Positions 19,826 to 32,689 of a stretch of DNA of 64,000 nucleotides are shown here, piece after piece. A program made the position numbers and the translations under genes. The DNA is taken from positions 164,621,579 to 164,685,578 of the forward strand of contig CM060926.1 in the NCBI GenBank assembly GCA_030737875.1, given 5' to 3'. Every line of letters begins with the position of its first letter. The stretch's first letter is position 1. A model generated the notes under the pieces. It saw nothing but the letters and a program-made list of their open reading frames with translations, ran no database searches and was not told the DNA's origin. The stretch comes from Allium sativum (lineage: Eukaryota > Streptophyta > Magnoliopsida > Asparagales > Amaryllidaceae).

Positions 19826-22492
19826 TGTTGAATCTATGAATTTTTTTTTTGATGACAACAAATGTATTATATTGGTGTGTTTGAAACTGGAATAAAAAAT
19901 ATTGTTGTTTAATAGTGCTTTTACACAAAGAAAGAAAATTTACACAAGCATCTATTATTCAATAATATATATTTTTATTTCATAAATCAATACAGTACAA
20001 TTTTGTCTCTGAACTGTCAACTATACACAAATGACTTTACAATTGTGTTACACTACATACACAACTCTTCTCACACTCAATGGTACATCTCTACACACTC
20101 TTACTGTCCCAGCATCCTACTTTGCCCATGTTGCATCATCCTGAAACCTGTCACAGAAAAGGAATACACACAGTAGACTGGAACTAAAAATAGAAACTGA
20201 ACAAATAAAAATTTATTTTAATTTTTTATTTGTCTCATATTATCTGTGTGTTTTTCTCATCATCTTTCTGACTTGCTCAGCCTCGCCATAACCATACTGG
20301 TCTGCCGATCAGAACCAGCATCAAATTCAGCGGATTCTGACCAGCCTCAACACAGTACAGTCTATCTGCTATTTTTTTTTCAGGGTTACATATACAAGAT
20401 AGGTCGAAAACCAAAAGAGAAATGGAAGTGCACATTTTCAGATCCGGAAAATACAAGTCAGCATGGCAAATAAGTAGAAAACAAGTTGGAAAGCATGACA
20501 AACACAACAAGGCAGATAACATGGAATGGTGAGCAAAGCATGGCAGCTACAAGTGCTCTCATTTCAGTTCAGCATAATTCAGTTTTTTTTACAAAATGGT
20601 TAGTGGAACAACAATACAAGCAGACATATACATATGCCACACACAAATGGAGAATGTCAGGTTACAGAGCAGGGTGAACACACAAGTGACACTCAAGCAA
20701 GAAATGTTCAACTTCACACAACAAGAGCAAATACAAGTGGTGCAGTCAACATTAAACTACAGTGCAACATGTGAAACAAGATGGGTTAGTGCAATGATAC
20801 ATAGGTGCAACAAAGTTTTTTTAAACATGGTGCACAACAAGTCAAGGGTACAGCATGAAACTACATGGGAGCAAATAACATGGAAAACATGGCAGATCAG
20901 CAATGTGCAAAGGTGGCAGATCAACAAGCAAGAATAAGTGACAAGGCAGATTCAATCCAGACAGTGAGTACATAACACAGTGGATCATGATGGCACTAGC
21001 AAATCTACACAGAAAGTACATACACATGTACAAGCATGGACACAACAAACCTGAATGAAACAGTTGTGCACAACTACATAAACATTGGCAGTAGCAAAGA
21101 ATAATTATAGACAAATCAGGCCAGGAATACATGTACAAGTGTTTTCAGTTGCAAATACCATAGTCAAGTCAGTGGCATAATTTATGTGTGGATTGCATAT
21201 GCAAATGTGGAATGCAACAACAATTTTCAGGTTCATACAGTATGGATAATTCAGATCTAAACATGATCATGAAAATACAAGTGCTCAATACAGAAAGCTA
21301 TATGAGTGTGTAAATGATGCATGGTATGTGTGTGTGTGTGTGCACAAAGCCAAATTTCATGTGGCAAGCAACTTTCATAATGCAGTTAATGGAAACAATC
21401 AAGGAATATTGTGTACTGATAAAAATAGTGAGCTCTTGTTTCTAGAAAGTTTTTAAATGCCTCAATTTCAATTTCTTCCTTAAAATCTCTGGTATATCAA
21501 AAATGGAAAATAATATTTGGTTAAAATTGATTTTAATATGGTGACTAGGCAGATCTTATTTCAGCAAACTAATCGGTCTACAAAATTGGAAAGGTCTTTA
21601 ATCAGATCATATAGAGAATTTTTTTGGTGACAAAATCAGTAATTAATTTTTCGAATTAATAGAGAAAATTAATTCTAAAAACAGAAAGGGTTCAATTCGA
21701 TTCCAAAATTGGATAACAAAATTTCAGGGAAAAAGAAAATCCAATTCGAATATTCCACAATTAAAATTGGGCAAGCCTTCATTTGAAATCAAAGAATTAG
21801 GGTTTCAAAAAACCCTATAAATACACACGATTTCATCATTGACTTTTCATCCAACAATTCGACAACAAAATCAAAACCCTAATTTCAAATCAGAAATCTT
21901 ACTTGTTTGGATCGAGAGAGAGCTTTGCAGAGTCAAGCTAGAAGACAAATTCAATTAATTCAAATCAAAGGAACTCGAGATTTCCAGAAACCCTATTCTT
22001 GACGCTGCCGCCATTTCTATTTTACAGAGCAAAAGAGGAAACCACCGGACAAGTGAAAAGAGTGCGGGCCGGCCTATTCTACACATGGCTAGCCAAAGTG
22101 TTAAAGGGGTTTATTTTTTTTTAGTTTTTTGTTGTTGTTGTAATTCCTTAACAACAATTCCTTCTTTTTCTAGTTTCATTGTAAAACTAGGGTATACAGA
22201 TTACTAGTCTATAGTCTGGGAAAATCTGGTCTAGGGTACATAGGCCAGTCTAGGATTTTGAGCTTAGGACTAGACAGGAGCAGGCGCTGCGAGTTTACAT
22301 AGGATTGTAAGCGGGATCTGTTTGTAACTCCTAGTAGAAATCTTAGAAATGCAGCAGTAGGCTAAGTTTGCTGAAGTTGGGTTTCTTTGTGTGTGATTTT
22401 CCTTTACTACAGTTTTTTTAAATTTCTCTATGACTGTTTTAATTATTGATAAAACCTTATTCACCCCCTCTAGGGTTATTATTGATCCTACA
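19826..22492 (+). mobile_element. Copia element, 5' LTR
   Basis: This 2,667-bp LTR runs from TGTTGAATC to CCTACA. The 3' copy is 28244-30745 plus 44516-44696. The copies differ at many single bases and short indels, so this insertion is clearly older than elements A and B. A TATA box lies at 21816-21823. Microsatellite (TG)n is at 21330-21342. Short frames inside are not genes. Confidence 0.93.
21816..21823 (+). promoter_or_regulatory. TATA box in copia 5' LTR
   Basis: TATAAATA in AACCCTATAAATACACACG, conserved in the 3' LTR (30233-30240). It is followed by a leader of about 670 bp to the LTR end. It is the likely transcription signal of the element. Confidence 0.75.
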
Positions 22493-22494
22493 AT

Positions 22495-22506
22495 TGGTAT
22501 CAAAGC
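22495..22506 (+). promoter_or_regulatory. Primer binding site of copia element
   Basis: TGGTATCAAAGC, one base different from the tRNA-iMet complement TGGTATCAGAGC, two bases after the LTR end. Confidence 0.85.
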
Positions 22507-22530
22507 TAGTGTTTATCTAACCCTAGAATC

Positions 22531-24240
22531 ATGACTTCTATGAACAATGCTTTTTCTGAGGGACAATCTATTGTTAGGCCACCCATGTTCAACGGTAGTG
22601 ATTATGTGTAATGGAAAGCTAGAATGAAAATCTATCTTGTGTCTATTGACTATGATGTCTGGGATATAATTGAAACTGGTTATAGACCACCCACTATAGT
22701 TGTTAACGAAATTGAAATGCTTAAGCCAAAAGATAAGTGGGATGCGAATGATAAGAAACTGTGCTCTATTGATTCTAAAGCCATGAATGCCTTGATCTGT
22801 GCCTTAGATAAAACTGAATATAACACAATTTCTTATTGTAAAACAGCGAAGGAAATCTGGCATACACAGGAGGTCACTCACGAAGGAACGTCGCAAGTGA
22901 AAGAATCTTGTCTCGCTTTATTCAGTAATGAGTATGAGAATATCACTATGCAGAAGGATGAGAGTATCAAGGACATGTATGGACGTTTCTCTGTGCTAGT
23001 GTACAATGCTAGAGCCCTTGGAAAAGTTTTTACTGAAGTTGAACTGGTGAGAAAGATTCTGCGTGTTCTGCCATTGACTTTCGAGGCAAAAGTCACAGCT
23101 ATTCATGAATCAAAGGATCCGAGTAAGCTGAGCATGGAGGAGCTTGTTGGAAATCTAACGACGTATGAAACGGAGCTGAAATCACGAGAAGATCGCAACA
23201 ACTCTGATCTAAAGAAGAATTCAATTGCCTTGTCCAATACTGTCAACAACGATGGCGAAGACTCCATTGAACAGCTTGCAATGGATGTCAGACAAATCGC
23301 ATAGTGGAGCAAATTCAAACCTCGAAGAAACAAACCAAAATCCAATAAGATGAAGAACTATGACAATTCAGATGAGGAACCACTTTGCTATAACTGTTAG
23401 AAGCCTGGACATCTGAAACCAAACTGTCCCCTTCTTCAGCACAAAAGAAACAAGAAGAAAAAGAAAGCCTTTTCTATAACTTGGGATGACGAGGAAGGAG
23501 AAGAAGACTCAGATAGCAGTGAGGAAGAAAGTAACCTATCCTTCATGGCAAAATATGATTTAGAAGATGATAAAGAGGAATCGACTGAGGTATACAGTTA
23601 TGATGATTTGTTTTTAATGTGTAAACATCTTTCAGAAATCATTGATACACTAGAAACAAAAGTCGAAAAACTTAAAGCAAATTTTTTAGAACTATCGACT
23701 CTCAAGTCCACCATTGAAAATCTTGAAAAAGAAAATTTGACTTTGAAAGAAACTGATGAGATTAAGAGAGAGAATTTTATTAAAAGATGCACTTCACTTC
23801 TGGACAAAAATACAGCACTAAGAACCAAAGTTCAGAATCTTGAAGTCACCTTAAATAAGTTTTCAATTGGACCAACATCTTTCAAAATGCTACTAGGAAA
23901 CCAATTGTTTGCTAACAATGGAAAAGGACTAGGTTTTGGTAAAGTACAAAATGATGTGACTATGATTGACAATGCAAAAAGTAGAAGCATCTTTCCTAAG
24001 TGTGTAAAGTGTGGGGAAATTGGCCATAATTTTGAAAATTGCAAGAATAAGAATAAAATCAGAAAATTCACTAGAGTTTAGGTTCCTAAACACTTGGCAC
24101 ACAATTACCATAAATTTTGGAACATAAATAAGAGGACAAAACAAATATGGGTTCCAAAAAATTCTTGCTTTCATGATTCTTCAGTCACTGATATTTGTGG
24201 ACCTAGGAACGTCTCTAGGTCATCTTTTCTCTTCTTGTGT
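22531..24240 (+). pseudogene. Copia gag relic (nucleocapsid with two zinc knuckles)
   Basis: Gag would form the particle that packages the RNA. One frame starting at ATG 22531 (MTSMNNAFSEGQ) runs to the pol junction but has stops at 22609, 23302, 23398 and 24079. Visible parts in order: the copia gag core (KIYLVSIDYDVWDII, KEIWHTQEVTHEGTSQVKES), an acidic stretch, a first CCHC knuckle CYNC-x-KPGHLKPNC whose fifth residue is a stop, a coiled-coil-like segment (LETKVEKLKANFLELSTLKS), and a second knuckle CVKCGEIGHNFENC. Two knuckles with a long coiled segment before the protease suggest the SIRE-like branch of plant copia, but that is only an impression. A frameshift between about 24225 and 24279 separates gag from pol. 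Confidence 0.88.
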
Positions 24241-24278
24241 AGGTATGTTGGCGGACTAAGGAGCAACAAAAATGGTAT

Positions 24279-26201
24279 TTGGATTCAGGTTGCTCCAGAC
24301 ATATGACAGGAGACAAGAGATTGTTCCTTAGCCTAGAAAGATATAAAGGTGGGAGTGCGACATTAGGTGACAGCAGCAAATGTAAGATTATTGGTAAGGG
24401 AAAAGTAGGTAACATCATTTTTGCCTTAGCTGATGTCTTATATGTTGATAATTTGTATCACAATCTTATTACCATAAGCCAACTATGTGACAAAGGAATG
24501 AATGTAGTTTTTGACAGTGAAATTTGCAAGATAATCGATACATCCACTGGAAAAGTTGTTTTTACTGGCAAAAGAAAAGGAAATATCTACAAGCTCTCTT
24601 TTAATGATGTAACTGTTTCTAAATGTTTGGTTGCCACTAAAGAAGAGAAAGTTCTATGGCATAGAAGACTAGCACATGCTAGTATGCATCTTCTTGAAAA
24701 ACTAGAAACAAATGAGTTTGTCAGAGGTTTACCTCATCAGAAATTTAAAAATAACAAAGTGTGTAGGGCTTGCTCCATGGCTAAACTTAGTCGTTCGTCA
24801 TTTCATCCAAAAAATGTTGTTAGTAATTCACGTGTTCTTGAATTGATTCATATGGATTTGTTTGGACCAACTGACATTGCTAGCTTAAATGGTAAACGTT
24901 ATTGTTATGTGTTGGTTGATGATTACTCTAGATTTACATGGGTTTATTTTCTAGCCAAAAAGTCTGAAACATTTGATTATTTTTCAAAGTTTTCAAAACT
25001 TGTTCAAATTGAAAAAGGTGTTTCAATTAAAACCTTGAGAAGTGATCATGGAGGTGAATTTGAAAATTTAGATTTTGAAATTTTTTATGAAGAAAATGGT
25101 TTTAAGCATGAATTTTCCGCTCCTCGAACACCTCAACAAAATGGGGTGGTCAAAAGAAAAAATCATACATTGCAAGAGATGGCTAGATCTATGTTATGTG
25201 AATATAAAGTACCTCAAACCTTCTGGGCTGAGGCAGTTAATACTTCATGCTATGTAATGAATAGAGTCATGATTAGACCAATACTTAATAAAACATCATA
25301 TGAATTGTGGTCTGACAAAAAGCCTAACATCTCATATTTTAGAGTTTTTGGATGTCCTTGTTATATTCTGAACATAGGAGATCAGCTTGGAAAGTTTGAA
25401 CCAAAAACAGTCGATGGGATCTTCATGGGTTATTCTTCAAGGAGCAAAGCTTACAGAATCTTCAATAAACAATCAAGAACAATTGTGAAGACCATTAATG
25501 TGAAGTTCAATGAATCAGACATAGAGATGGCTTTTGAAAATGATAAAGATGAAGGTGGAGTGCAAGAAGGCGAGAAAGATAGCAATGATGTTGAGGCAAA
25601 CAACGAAGAAGTCACAGAAGCAACAACTGAAGCTGAAAGGCTGAAATTCAAACCCAATCATCCTCCAGATTTGGTAATTGGAAGCCCAATAGCTGGAGTT
25701 CGTACTCGCTCATCTCTCAATAAGGATGTTTGTACTTTTTGTATTCACAATGCTTTTGTATCTGAAATAGAGCCAGGTTCTTATGATATTGCACTTAATG
25801 ATGAATCTTGGTTTTTAGCTATGCAAGAGGAACTTAACCAGTTTGTGAGAAACAAAGTCTGGAACTTGGTACCTAGGCCAAAAGATTATCCAGTTGTTGG
25901 AACAAAATGGGTGTTTAAAAATAAGCTTGACGAATCGGGAAATGTAATTAGAAACAAAGCTAGGTTGGTTGCTAAGGGATACAATCAAATCGAAGGCATT
26001 GACTTTGATGAGACTTTTGCCCCAGTTGCTAGGTTAGAAGCAATCAAAATTTTGTTGAGTTTTGCATGTTTTAAAGGTTTCAAACTGAAGCAAATGGATG
26101 TGAAGAGTGACTTTCTGAATGGAGAGCTGAAAGAAGAGGTTTATGTTGAACAACCCCTGGTTTTGAGAGTCACTATTTTCCAAATCATGTGTATAAACTA
26201 G
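24279..26201 (+). pseudogene. Copia pol relic: protease, integrase, RT start
   Basis: Protease: the frame starts within the active site, [12 protein letters not shown] (the first M replaces the codon of L-D context). The zinc-binding integrase domain shows [17 protein letters not shown] and [14 protein letters not shown]. The integrase core follows: HMDLFGP, then [22 protein letters not shown] and [14 protein letters not shown]. In the family the last motif is GVVERKN; its Glu is the third catalytic residue, and here it is Lys (codon 25152-25154). RT begins with [20 protein letters not shown] and [11 protein letters not shown]. The reading frame is lost by a one-base shift near 26157, after EEVYVEQP. 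So the copy cannot integrate on its own even if expressed. Confidence 0.9.
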
Positions 26202-27280
26202 AAAAAGCATTGTATGGCCTTAAGCAAGCTCCTCGAGCTTGGTATGACTGTCTCTAAAATGGTTTTAGAAAGGGGTGTGCTGACACAACTCTATTTTTAC
26301 CACATGACGGTGATGATTTTTTAATTGTTCTAATCTATGTTGATGATATTATTTATGATGCTACTAATGATGTCTTGTGTGAGAAATTTGAAAAAGTCAT
26401 GTAGGACAAATTTGAGATGAGCTTAGTGGGAGAGCTGAAATATTTTCTTGGATTTCAAATCAAACAGAATAGCAAAGGAATCTTTATCTCCCAAACGAAG
26501 TATGTGATGGAGTTGCTGAAGAAATTTGGAGTTGAAGATGCAAAACCAATGAAAACACCAATGAGCCCAATAACCAAGCTTGACAAAGATGAAAAAGGTG
26601 TTGCTATTGATCAGAAAAAATATCGTGGTATAATCGGTTCACTTCTTTATCTCTCTGCTTCTAGACCCAATATTATGTTCTCTGTTTGTTTGTGTGCTCG
26701 TTTTCAATCTAATCCAAAAGAATCTCATTTAAAAGCCACAAAACGAATTCTGAGATATTTGTTACACACACCAAATCTTGGCTAATGGTATCCTTCTTGT
26801 GATAACTTTAATTTAGTTGGGTTTACTGATGCTGATTATGCTGGCTCACTCACAGATAGGAAGAGTACTAGTGGAACTTGTTTCATACTAGGACATTCAC
26901 TTGTTTCTTGGTCAAGTCGTAAACAAAAATGTGTTGCCTTATCCACCACTGAAGCTGAAGATATTGCATTAGGAAGTTGTTGTGCATAGATTTTTTGGAT
27001 GATGCAGACTTTATCTGACTTTGGCATATGTTATAAATGAGTTCCTTTGAAATGTGACAGTAAGAGTGCAATAGATTTATCAAACAATCCAGTACATCAC
27101 TCACGCACAAAACACATTGATGTGAGACACCACTTTCTTAGAGATCATATTGCTAGTGAAGACATTTGTATTGAATTCATTCCAACCGAATCTCAACTTG
27201 CTGATATTTTCACAAAACCCCTTTCTGAAGACAAATTTTGCAGATTACGATTGGATTTGGGAATTATAGAAATTAATTAA
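26158..27280 (+). pseudogene. Copia pol relic: rest of RT and RNase H
   Basis: After the frameshift the frame reads [18 protein letters not shown], the catalytic IYVDDI (about 26335), ELKYFLGFQIKQ and the RT thumb YRGIIGSLLYLSASRPNI. RNase H follows with GFTDADYAGSLTDRKSTSG, LSTTEAE, CDSKSAI and the terminal LADIFTKPLSEDKF; the catalytic acidic residues D, E and D are all still visible. In-frame stops interrupt it at 26254, 26402, 26783, about 26987 and about 27036. The natural end is the stop at 27278. Confidence 0.9.
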
Positions 27281-27896
27281 TCTCTCTGCATTTTTGGGTA
27301 AATTTTCTCTTAAGGTGTTCTGTTATCAATTTCTTTTTCTGACAAATAATCCAATCTTCAAATCATCAAGAAAAGAACAATTTTTTTGGACATTTATAAT
27401 AAAATTGTGATTGTGTTAGATTTCAGAATATGAGATGGTTGAAAGTTTGTCTATAACTCTGATATGATTGAATATTTTTTATAATATGAGTAATCTAGGA
27501 ATTTTTTTACATCCATCTCTATCTATATCACCCTTCTATCATCCATTATTGTTTTATATATATCAAGGGGATTTTAGTATATATTACTTAATATATATAT
27601 ATATATATTCATAATAGTAATAATAAGTATTTCTCTAACCTCATTTAAAAATCCAAGCTCTGGTCATGCATGGTTATGAGATTACTTATCTATTTTCATG
27701 CTGCCACTAATCCCATTTAAAAATCCAAGCTCTGCTTATGCGTGGTTAGTGTAGTATTGAACTACGTGTATATAAATAATAAGTAATTTCATATTGCAGC
27801 TAATCCCATTTAAAAATCCAAGCTCTGGTTATGCGTGGTTAGTTTGCTCTTGAAATATGTATTAAAAAAATGTACATAGGTATAATAAATCCTCCC

Positions 27897-27932
<36 letters not shown>

Positions 27933-28230
27933 ATCTTTCATTCCATCCTTTGCTCTGGTTATGCGTGGTCCATATCCTTTGCAAATGTCCAGATCTGTTC
28001 ATCTTTTGATGATTACAAAGGGGGAGAAGAAGTTATGATTTTGTTTTTGGGATACAGACATCTATAGATTTTATTTTGCCATTAATGCTAAGTGTTTAAT
28101 TATTTTCTATTTTTTTTTTCAATTTTTTATTTATGTCTATTTACAACTGAAAGGGGAGCTGTGTTATAGGGGGAGTTCATTTCAAACACATCCTGTTAAT
28201 TTCAAAATCTTAAGTATGATTGTCATCATC
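27281..28230 (+). other. Copia 3' untranslated region with repeated motif
   Basis: About 950 bp between RNase H and the polypurine tract, with no gene. A motif TTTAAAAATCCAAGCTCTGG followed by TTATGCGTGGTTA occurs at about 27645, 27716 and 27810, with a shorter fourth copy at about 27950. The spacers are A/T-rich, with (AT)n runs at 27590-27609 and 27899-27928. Confidence 0.8.
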
Positions 28231-28243
28231 AAAAGGGGGAGAT
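28231..28243 (+). promoter_or_regulatory. Polypurine tract of copia element
   Basis: AAAAGGGGGAGAT directly before the 3' LTR start TGTTGAATC. Confidence 0.9.
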
Positions 28244-30745
28244 TGTTGAATCTATGATTTTTTTTTTGATGATAATAAATGTATTATATTGGTGTGTTTG
28301 AAACTGGAATAAAAATATTGTTGTTTAATAGTGCTTTTACACAAAGACAAAAAATTTACACAAGCATCTATTATTCAATAATATATATTTTTATTTCACA
28401 AATCAATACAATACAATTTTTTCTCTGAACTGTCAACTATATACAACTGATTTTAAAATTGTGTTACACTACACACACAACTCTTCTCACACTCAGTGGT
28501 ATATCTCTACACACTCTTACTGTCCCAGCATCCTACTTTGCTCATGTTGCATTATCCTGAAACCTGTCACAGAAAAGGAATACACACAGTAGACTGGAAC
28601 TAAAAATAGAAACTGAACAAATAAAAATTTATTTTAATTTTTTATTTGTCTCAGATTATCTGTGTGTTTTTCTCATCATCTTTCTGACTTGATCAGCCTC
28701 GCCGTAACCATACTGGTTTGCTGATCAGAATCAACATCAAATTCAGCTGATTCTGATCAGCCTCAACACAGTACAGTCTGTCTGCTGTTTTTTTTTCAGG
28801 GTCACATATACAAGACAGGTCAAAAACCAAAAGAGAAATGGAAGTGCACATTTTCAGATCTGGAAAATACAAGTCAGCATGGCATATAAGTAGAAAACAA
28901 GTTGGAAAGCATGACAAACACAACAAGGTAGATAACATGGCATAATGAGCAAAGCATGGCAGCTACAAGTGCTCTCATTTCAGTTCAGCAGAATTCAGTT
29001 TTTTTTACAAAATGGTTAGTGGAACAACAATACAAGTAGACATATACATATGCCACAAACAAATGGAGCATGTTAGGTTACAGAGCATGGTGAACACACA
29101 AGTGACACTCAAGCAAGAAGTGTTCAACTTCACACAACAAGAGTAAATACAAGTGGTGCAGTCAACATTAAACTACAGTGCCGCATGTGAAACAAGATGG
29201 GTCAGTGCAATGATACATAGGTGCAACAAAGTTTTTTTTTTAAACATGGTGCACAACAAGTCAAGGGTACAACATGAAACTACATGGGAGCAAATAACAT
29301 GGAAAACATGGCAGATCAACAATGTGCAAAGGTGGCTGATCAACAAGCAAGAATAAGTGACAAGGCAGATTCAATCCAGACAGTGAGTACATAACACAGT
29401 GGATCATGATGGCACAAGAAAATCTACACAGAAAGTACACACACATGTGCAAGCATGGACACAACAAACCTGAATGAAACAGTTGTGCACAACTACATAA
29501 ACATTGGCAGCAACAAAGAATAATCATAGACAAATCAGGCCAGGAATACATGTATAAATGTTTTCAGTTGCAAATACCATAGTCAAGTCAGTGGCATGAT
29601 TTATGTTTGGACTGCATATGCAAACATGGAGTGCAACAACAATTTTCAGGTTCATACAGTATGGATAATTCAGATCTAAACATGATCATGAAAATACAAG
29701 TGCTCAATACAGAAAGCTATATGAGTGTGTAAATGATGCATGGTATGTGTGTGTGTGTGCACAAAGCCAAATTTCATGTTGCAAGAAACTTTCATATTGC
29801 ACTTGATGGAAACAATCAAGGAATATTGTGTATTGATAAAAACAGTGAGCTCTTATTTCTGGAAAGTTTTTAAATGCGTCAATTTCGATTTCTTCCTCAA
29901 AATCTCTGGTATATCAAAAATGGAAAATAATATTTGGTTCAAATCGATTTTAATACGGTGACTAGGCAGATATTATTTCAGCAAACTAATCGGTCTACAA
30001 AATTGGAATGGTCTTTAATCGGATCATATAGAGAATGTTTTTGGTGACAAAATCAGTAATTAATTTTTCAAATTGACAGAAAAAATTAATTCTAAAAACA
30101 GAAAGGGTTCAAATCGATTCCAAAATTGGACAACAAAATTACAGGGAAAAAGAAAATCCGATTCGAATATTCCATAATTAAAATCGGGCAAGCATTCATT
30201 TGAAAGCAGAGAATTAGGGTTTCAATAACCCCTATAAATACACATGATTTCATCTTCGACTTTTCATCCAACAATTCGACAACAAAATCAAAACCCTAAT
30301 TTCAAATCAGAAATCTTACTTGTTTGGATCGAGAGAGAAAGCTTTGCAGAGTCAAGCTAGAAGACAAATTCAACTAATTCAAGTCTGCAAACTAATACAA
30401 ATCAAAGGAACTCGAGATTTCCAGAAACCCTATTTTTGACGCTGCCGCCATTTCTAATTTACAGAGCAAAAGAGGAAACCATCGGACAAGTGAAAAGAGT
30501 GCGGGCCGACCTATTCTACACATGGCTAGCCAAAGTGTTAAAAGTTTTTTTTTTTAGTTTTTTTGTTGATGTTGTAATTCCTTAACAACAATTCCTTCTT
30601 TTTCTAGTTTCATTGTAAAACTAGGGTATATAGATTACTGGTCTGCAGTTTGGGAAAATCTGGTCTAGGGTACATAGGTCAGTCTAGGATTTTGAGCTTA
30701 GGATTAGACAGGAGCAGGCGCTGCGAGTTTACATAGGAATGTAAG
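28244..30745 (+). mobile_element. Copia element, 3' LTR, left part
   Basis: It is homologous to 19826-22310. It is interrupted after ATAGGAATGTAAG by element B; the remaining part is at 44516-44696 (the five bases GTAAG occur on both sides). The TATA box is at 30233-30240. Differences from the 5' LTR include single bases and a 19-bp insertion near 30383 (CTGCAAACTAATACAAATC). Confidence 0.92.
30741..30745 (+). repeat. Target site duplication of element B, left
   Basis: GTAAG before TGTAACGACCC, and again at 44511-44515 after GGTCATCACA. The undisturbed site is seen in the copia 5' LTR as GGATTGTAAGCGGG. Confidence 0.95.
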
Positions 30746-31789
30746 TGTAACGACCCAGGATTTTAGGGCCAATTTAAAATTTTAATTTTAATGAATTTAA
30801 AGTATTTTAAATGATTGATTTATTTTAATCGAAGTTAAAACGAATAAATTTAATTTATATATAAAAGGAATTGAAAGCAAGCGCTGCAGTTTGAAATTTT
30901 GACTTTAAACTTTGACTGAATGTACAGGATTCAAAATAAAATGAATTTTAGTGAAACCAAAAATATTTAAATCTGTTTCAAAATATCTTTCCAATGAATC
31001 CGAAAAATCGAAATTTCATAGCGGAAATCAAAAGTTATGGCTAATTCAATTTTTAGAAAGGTCGGTGGGTAATTTGCATAGGACAAAAATGCTACTTTTC
31101 ACATATGTAGGAATTTGAACTCGAAACCACTTCCATTGGTTTCAGAATGACGTTTCTGCATTGAAAAACAGTAAACACTTATATGTTTCGAGTTTTAGAA
31201 AATATTTGTTTAAAAATGTATTTTTAATATTAAAAATATTCGCCTTGAAAATAGCCATTTTTCAAAAAGTCTCAGAATTGAACGAAATAAATTTTGTTGG
31301 GTTCGTATCATCAAAACAAAGCTAAAAATGATTTTTTGGTAATTTTTAGAATTAATATATAATTATAATTGATTTTTCAGCATAAACGGGCAAATTTTTG
31401 ACTTTAAAAATTCATTAAAAAAACGGGCTCAGAATTGAACGAAATTAATTTTCATAAGTCCACAGCATCAAAACATAGCTAAGTATATTTTTCGAGAATT
31501 TTTGAAGTCAATTTGAGACCTCGGTGAATTTTCACGTACGGTACACATTAAAATATTAATAAAATAATGTATTTATTCCAAAACTCATAGCAGACCTCGG
31601 AATTGGACCCCGGCACATAGCCCATTGCGTTCAGAAGGTGTCAAAACCTTAAGAACGACAGTAAGCAGGCCTAAATCGGAGTTCGGACCAAAACGGGCCT
31701 TAACGGGCTAATTTCATAATTAGTTAACCCTAATATAATATTATAAAATTCGGATTTTACTGTTCATCCTCCATCTTCAGCCGACACCT

Positions 31790-32125
31790 CTTCATGCTGA
31801 ACCCATCATGGCTGAAAACTTCAAACCCTCATAACTCTTTCATTTCTCAACGAAAATTAGCGTGTGAGTACACGTTTCGAAGCTCTCGCCGAGCTCTTCG
31901 ATCTCCGACAAGTCCCGTCCCTTTCCGTCGCCTGAGCCGCCCGCACCGAAGCCTCAAAGCCGCCTCCGTTTTCTGTCCGCCGCCCCCTGTAGGTCCCGCC
32001 GCACCTCACCACCTTCTGGCCGTGCATAGACCTCTCGTAGCCGGTCCTTCTCCAACAAACGGCGTCCAAAACCGTTCAGTAAATCAAAAGTTATCGGGAT
32101 TTGAAGTTTTGAACAAATTCTGAAA
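31790..32125 (+). other. GC-rich block inside LTR B
   Basis: GC-rich stretch with a 109-codon plus frame without any domain; it is repeated at 39325-39660 with almost no change. It begins about 1.05 kb after the LTR start, like the one in A. It is followed by GAGGTATGC, AATTTCAGATCC and CAAAGGTGAGAG, which resemble splice sites of a spliced leader; this is speculation. Confidence 0.4.
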
Positions 32126-32689
32126 TGAGGTATGCTTCAGATTTTGCGACGCTTTTAAGCGTTGCTGCAGCAGTTGTTAAAAGTCTGTTTGATTTAAAAC
32201 ATTGATAACTTATGCATACGAACCCCGTTTCTGAAAATTTCAGATCCGACATGACCGTGAGGACGAGTAGTATTTGCTGAGACCGATTGGAGCGTTCTGA
32301 AAATTTATTTGGATTTATTTTAATTATTATCCAATCAAAGGTGAGAGTTCTATTTATTTATTTATTTATTTAAATAAAAATAATTAACTGTGATTGTGAT
32401 TTTCCTTTGATCCGTTGCTGAACGCTAATTGATTATCGTATGTGATTGATCCTGAATTGTCATTGATACGTAGATCTATTTGTTTGATAATCGTCGTGTT
32501 GATAATAATGATATCATATTTGTTAAGAATAATCACATCATGATTGTTAAGGTAGGATTGTTGAAAACACATATATCACTTTATATGTCCTTGTTGAAAT
32601 AAAACTGGCGACATAAACAAAGTTATTCTTTTTATTTGTTTTGATTAGGTATTAGAAATGTTTTAACATAAAATATCCTTATATGTTAA

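Noticed and set aside
20246..21138. Several frames on both strands in the copia 5' LTR
   Set aside because: They lie in LTR sequence repeated at 28693-29551, with altered frames in the second copy.
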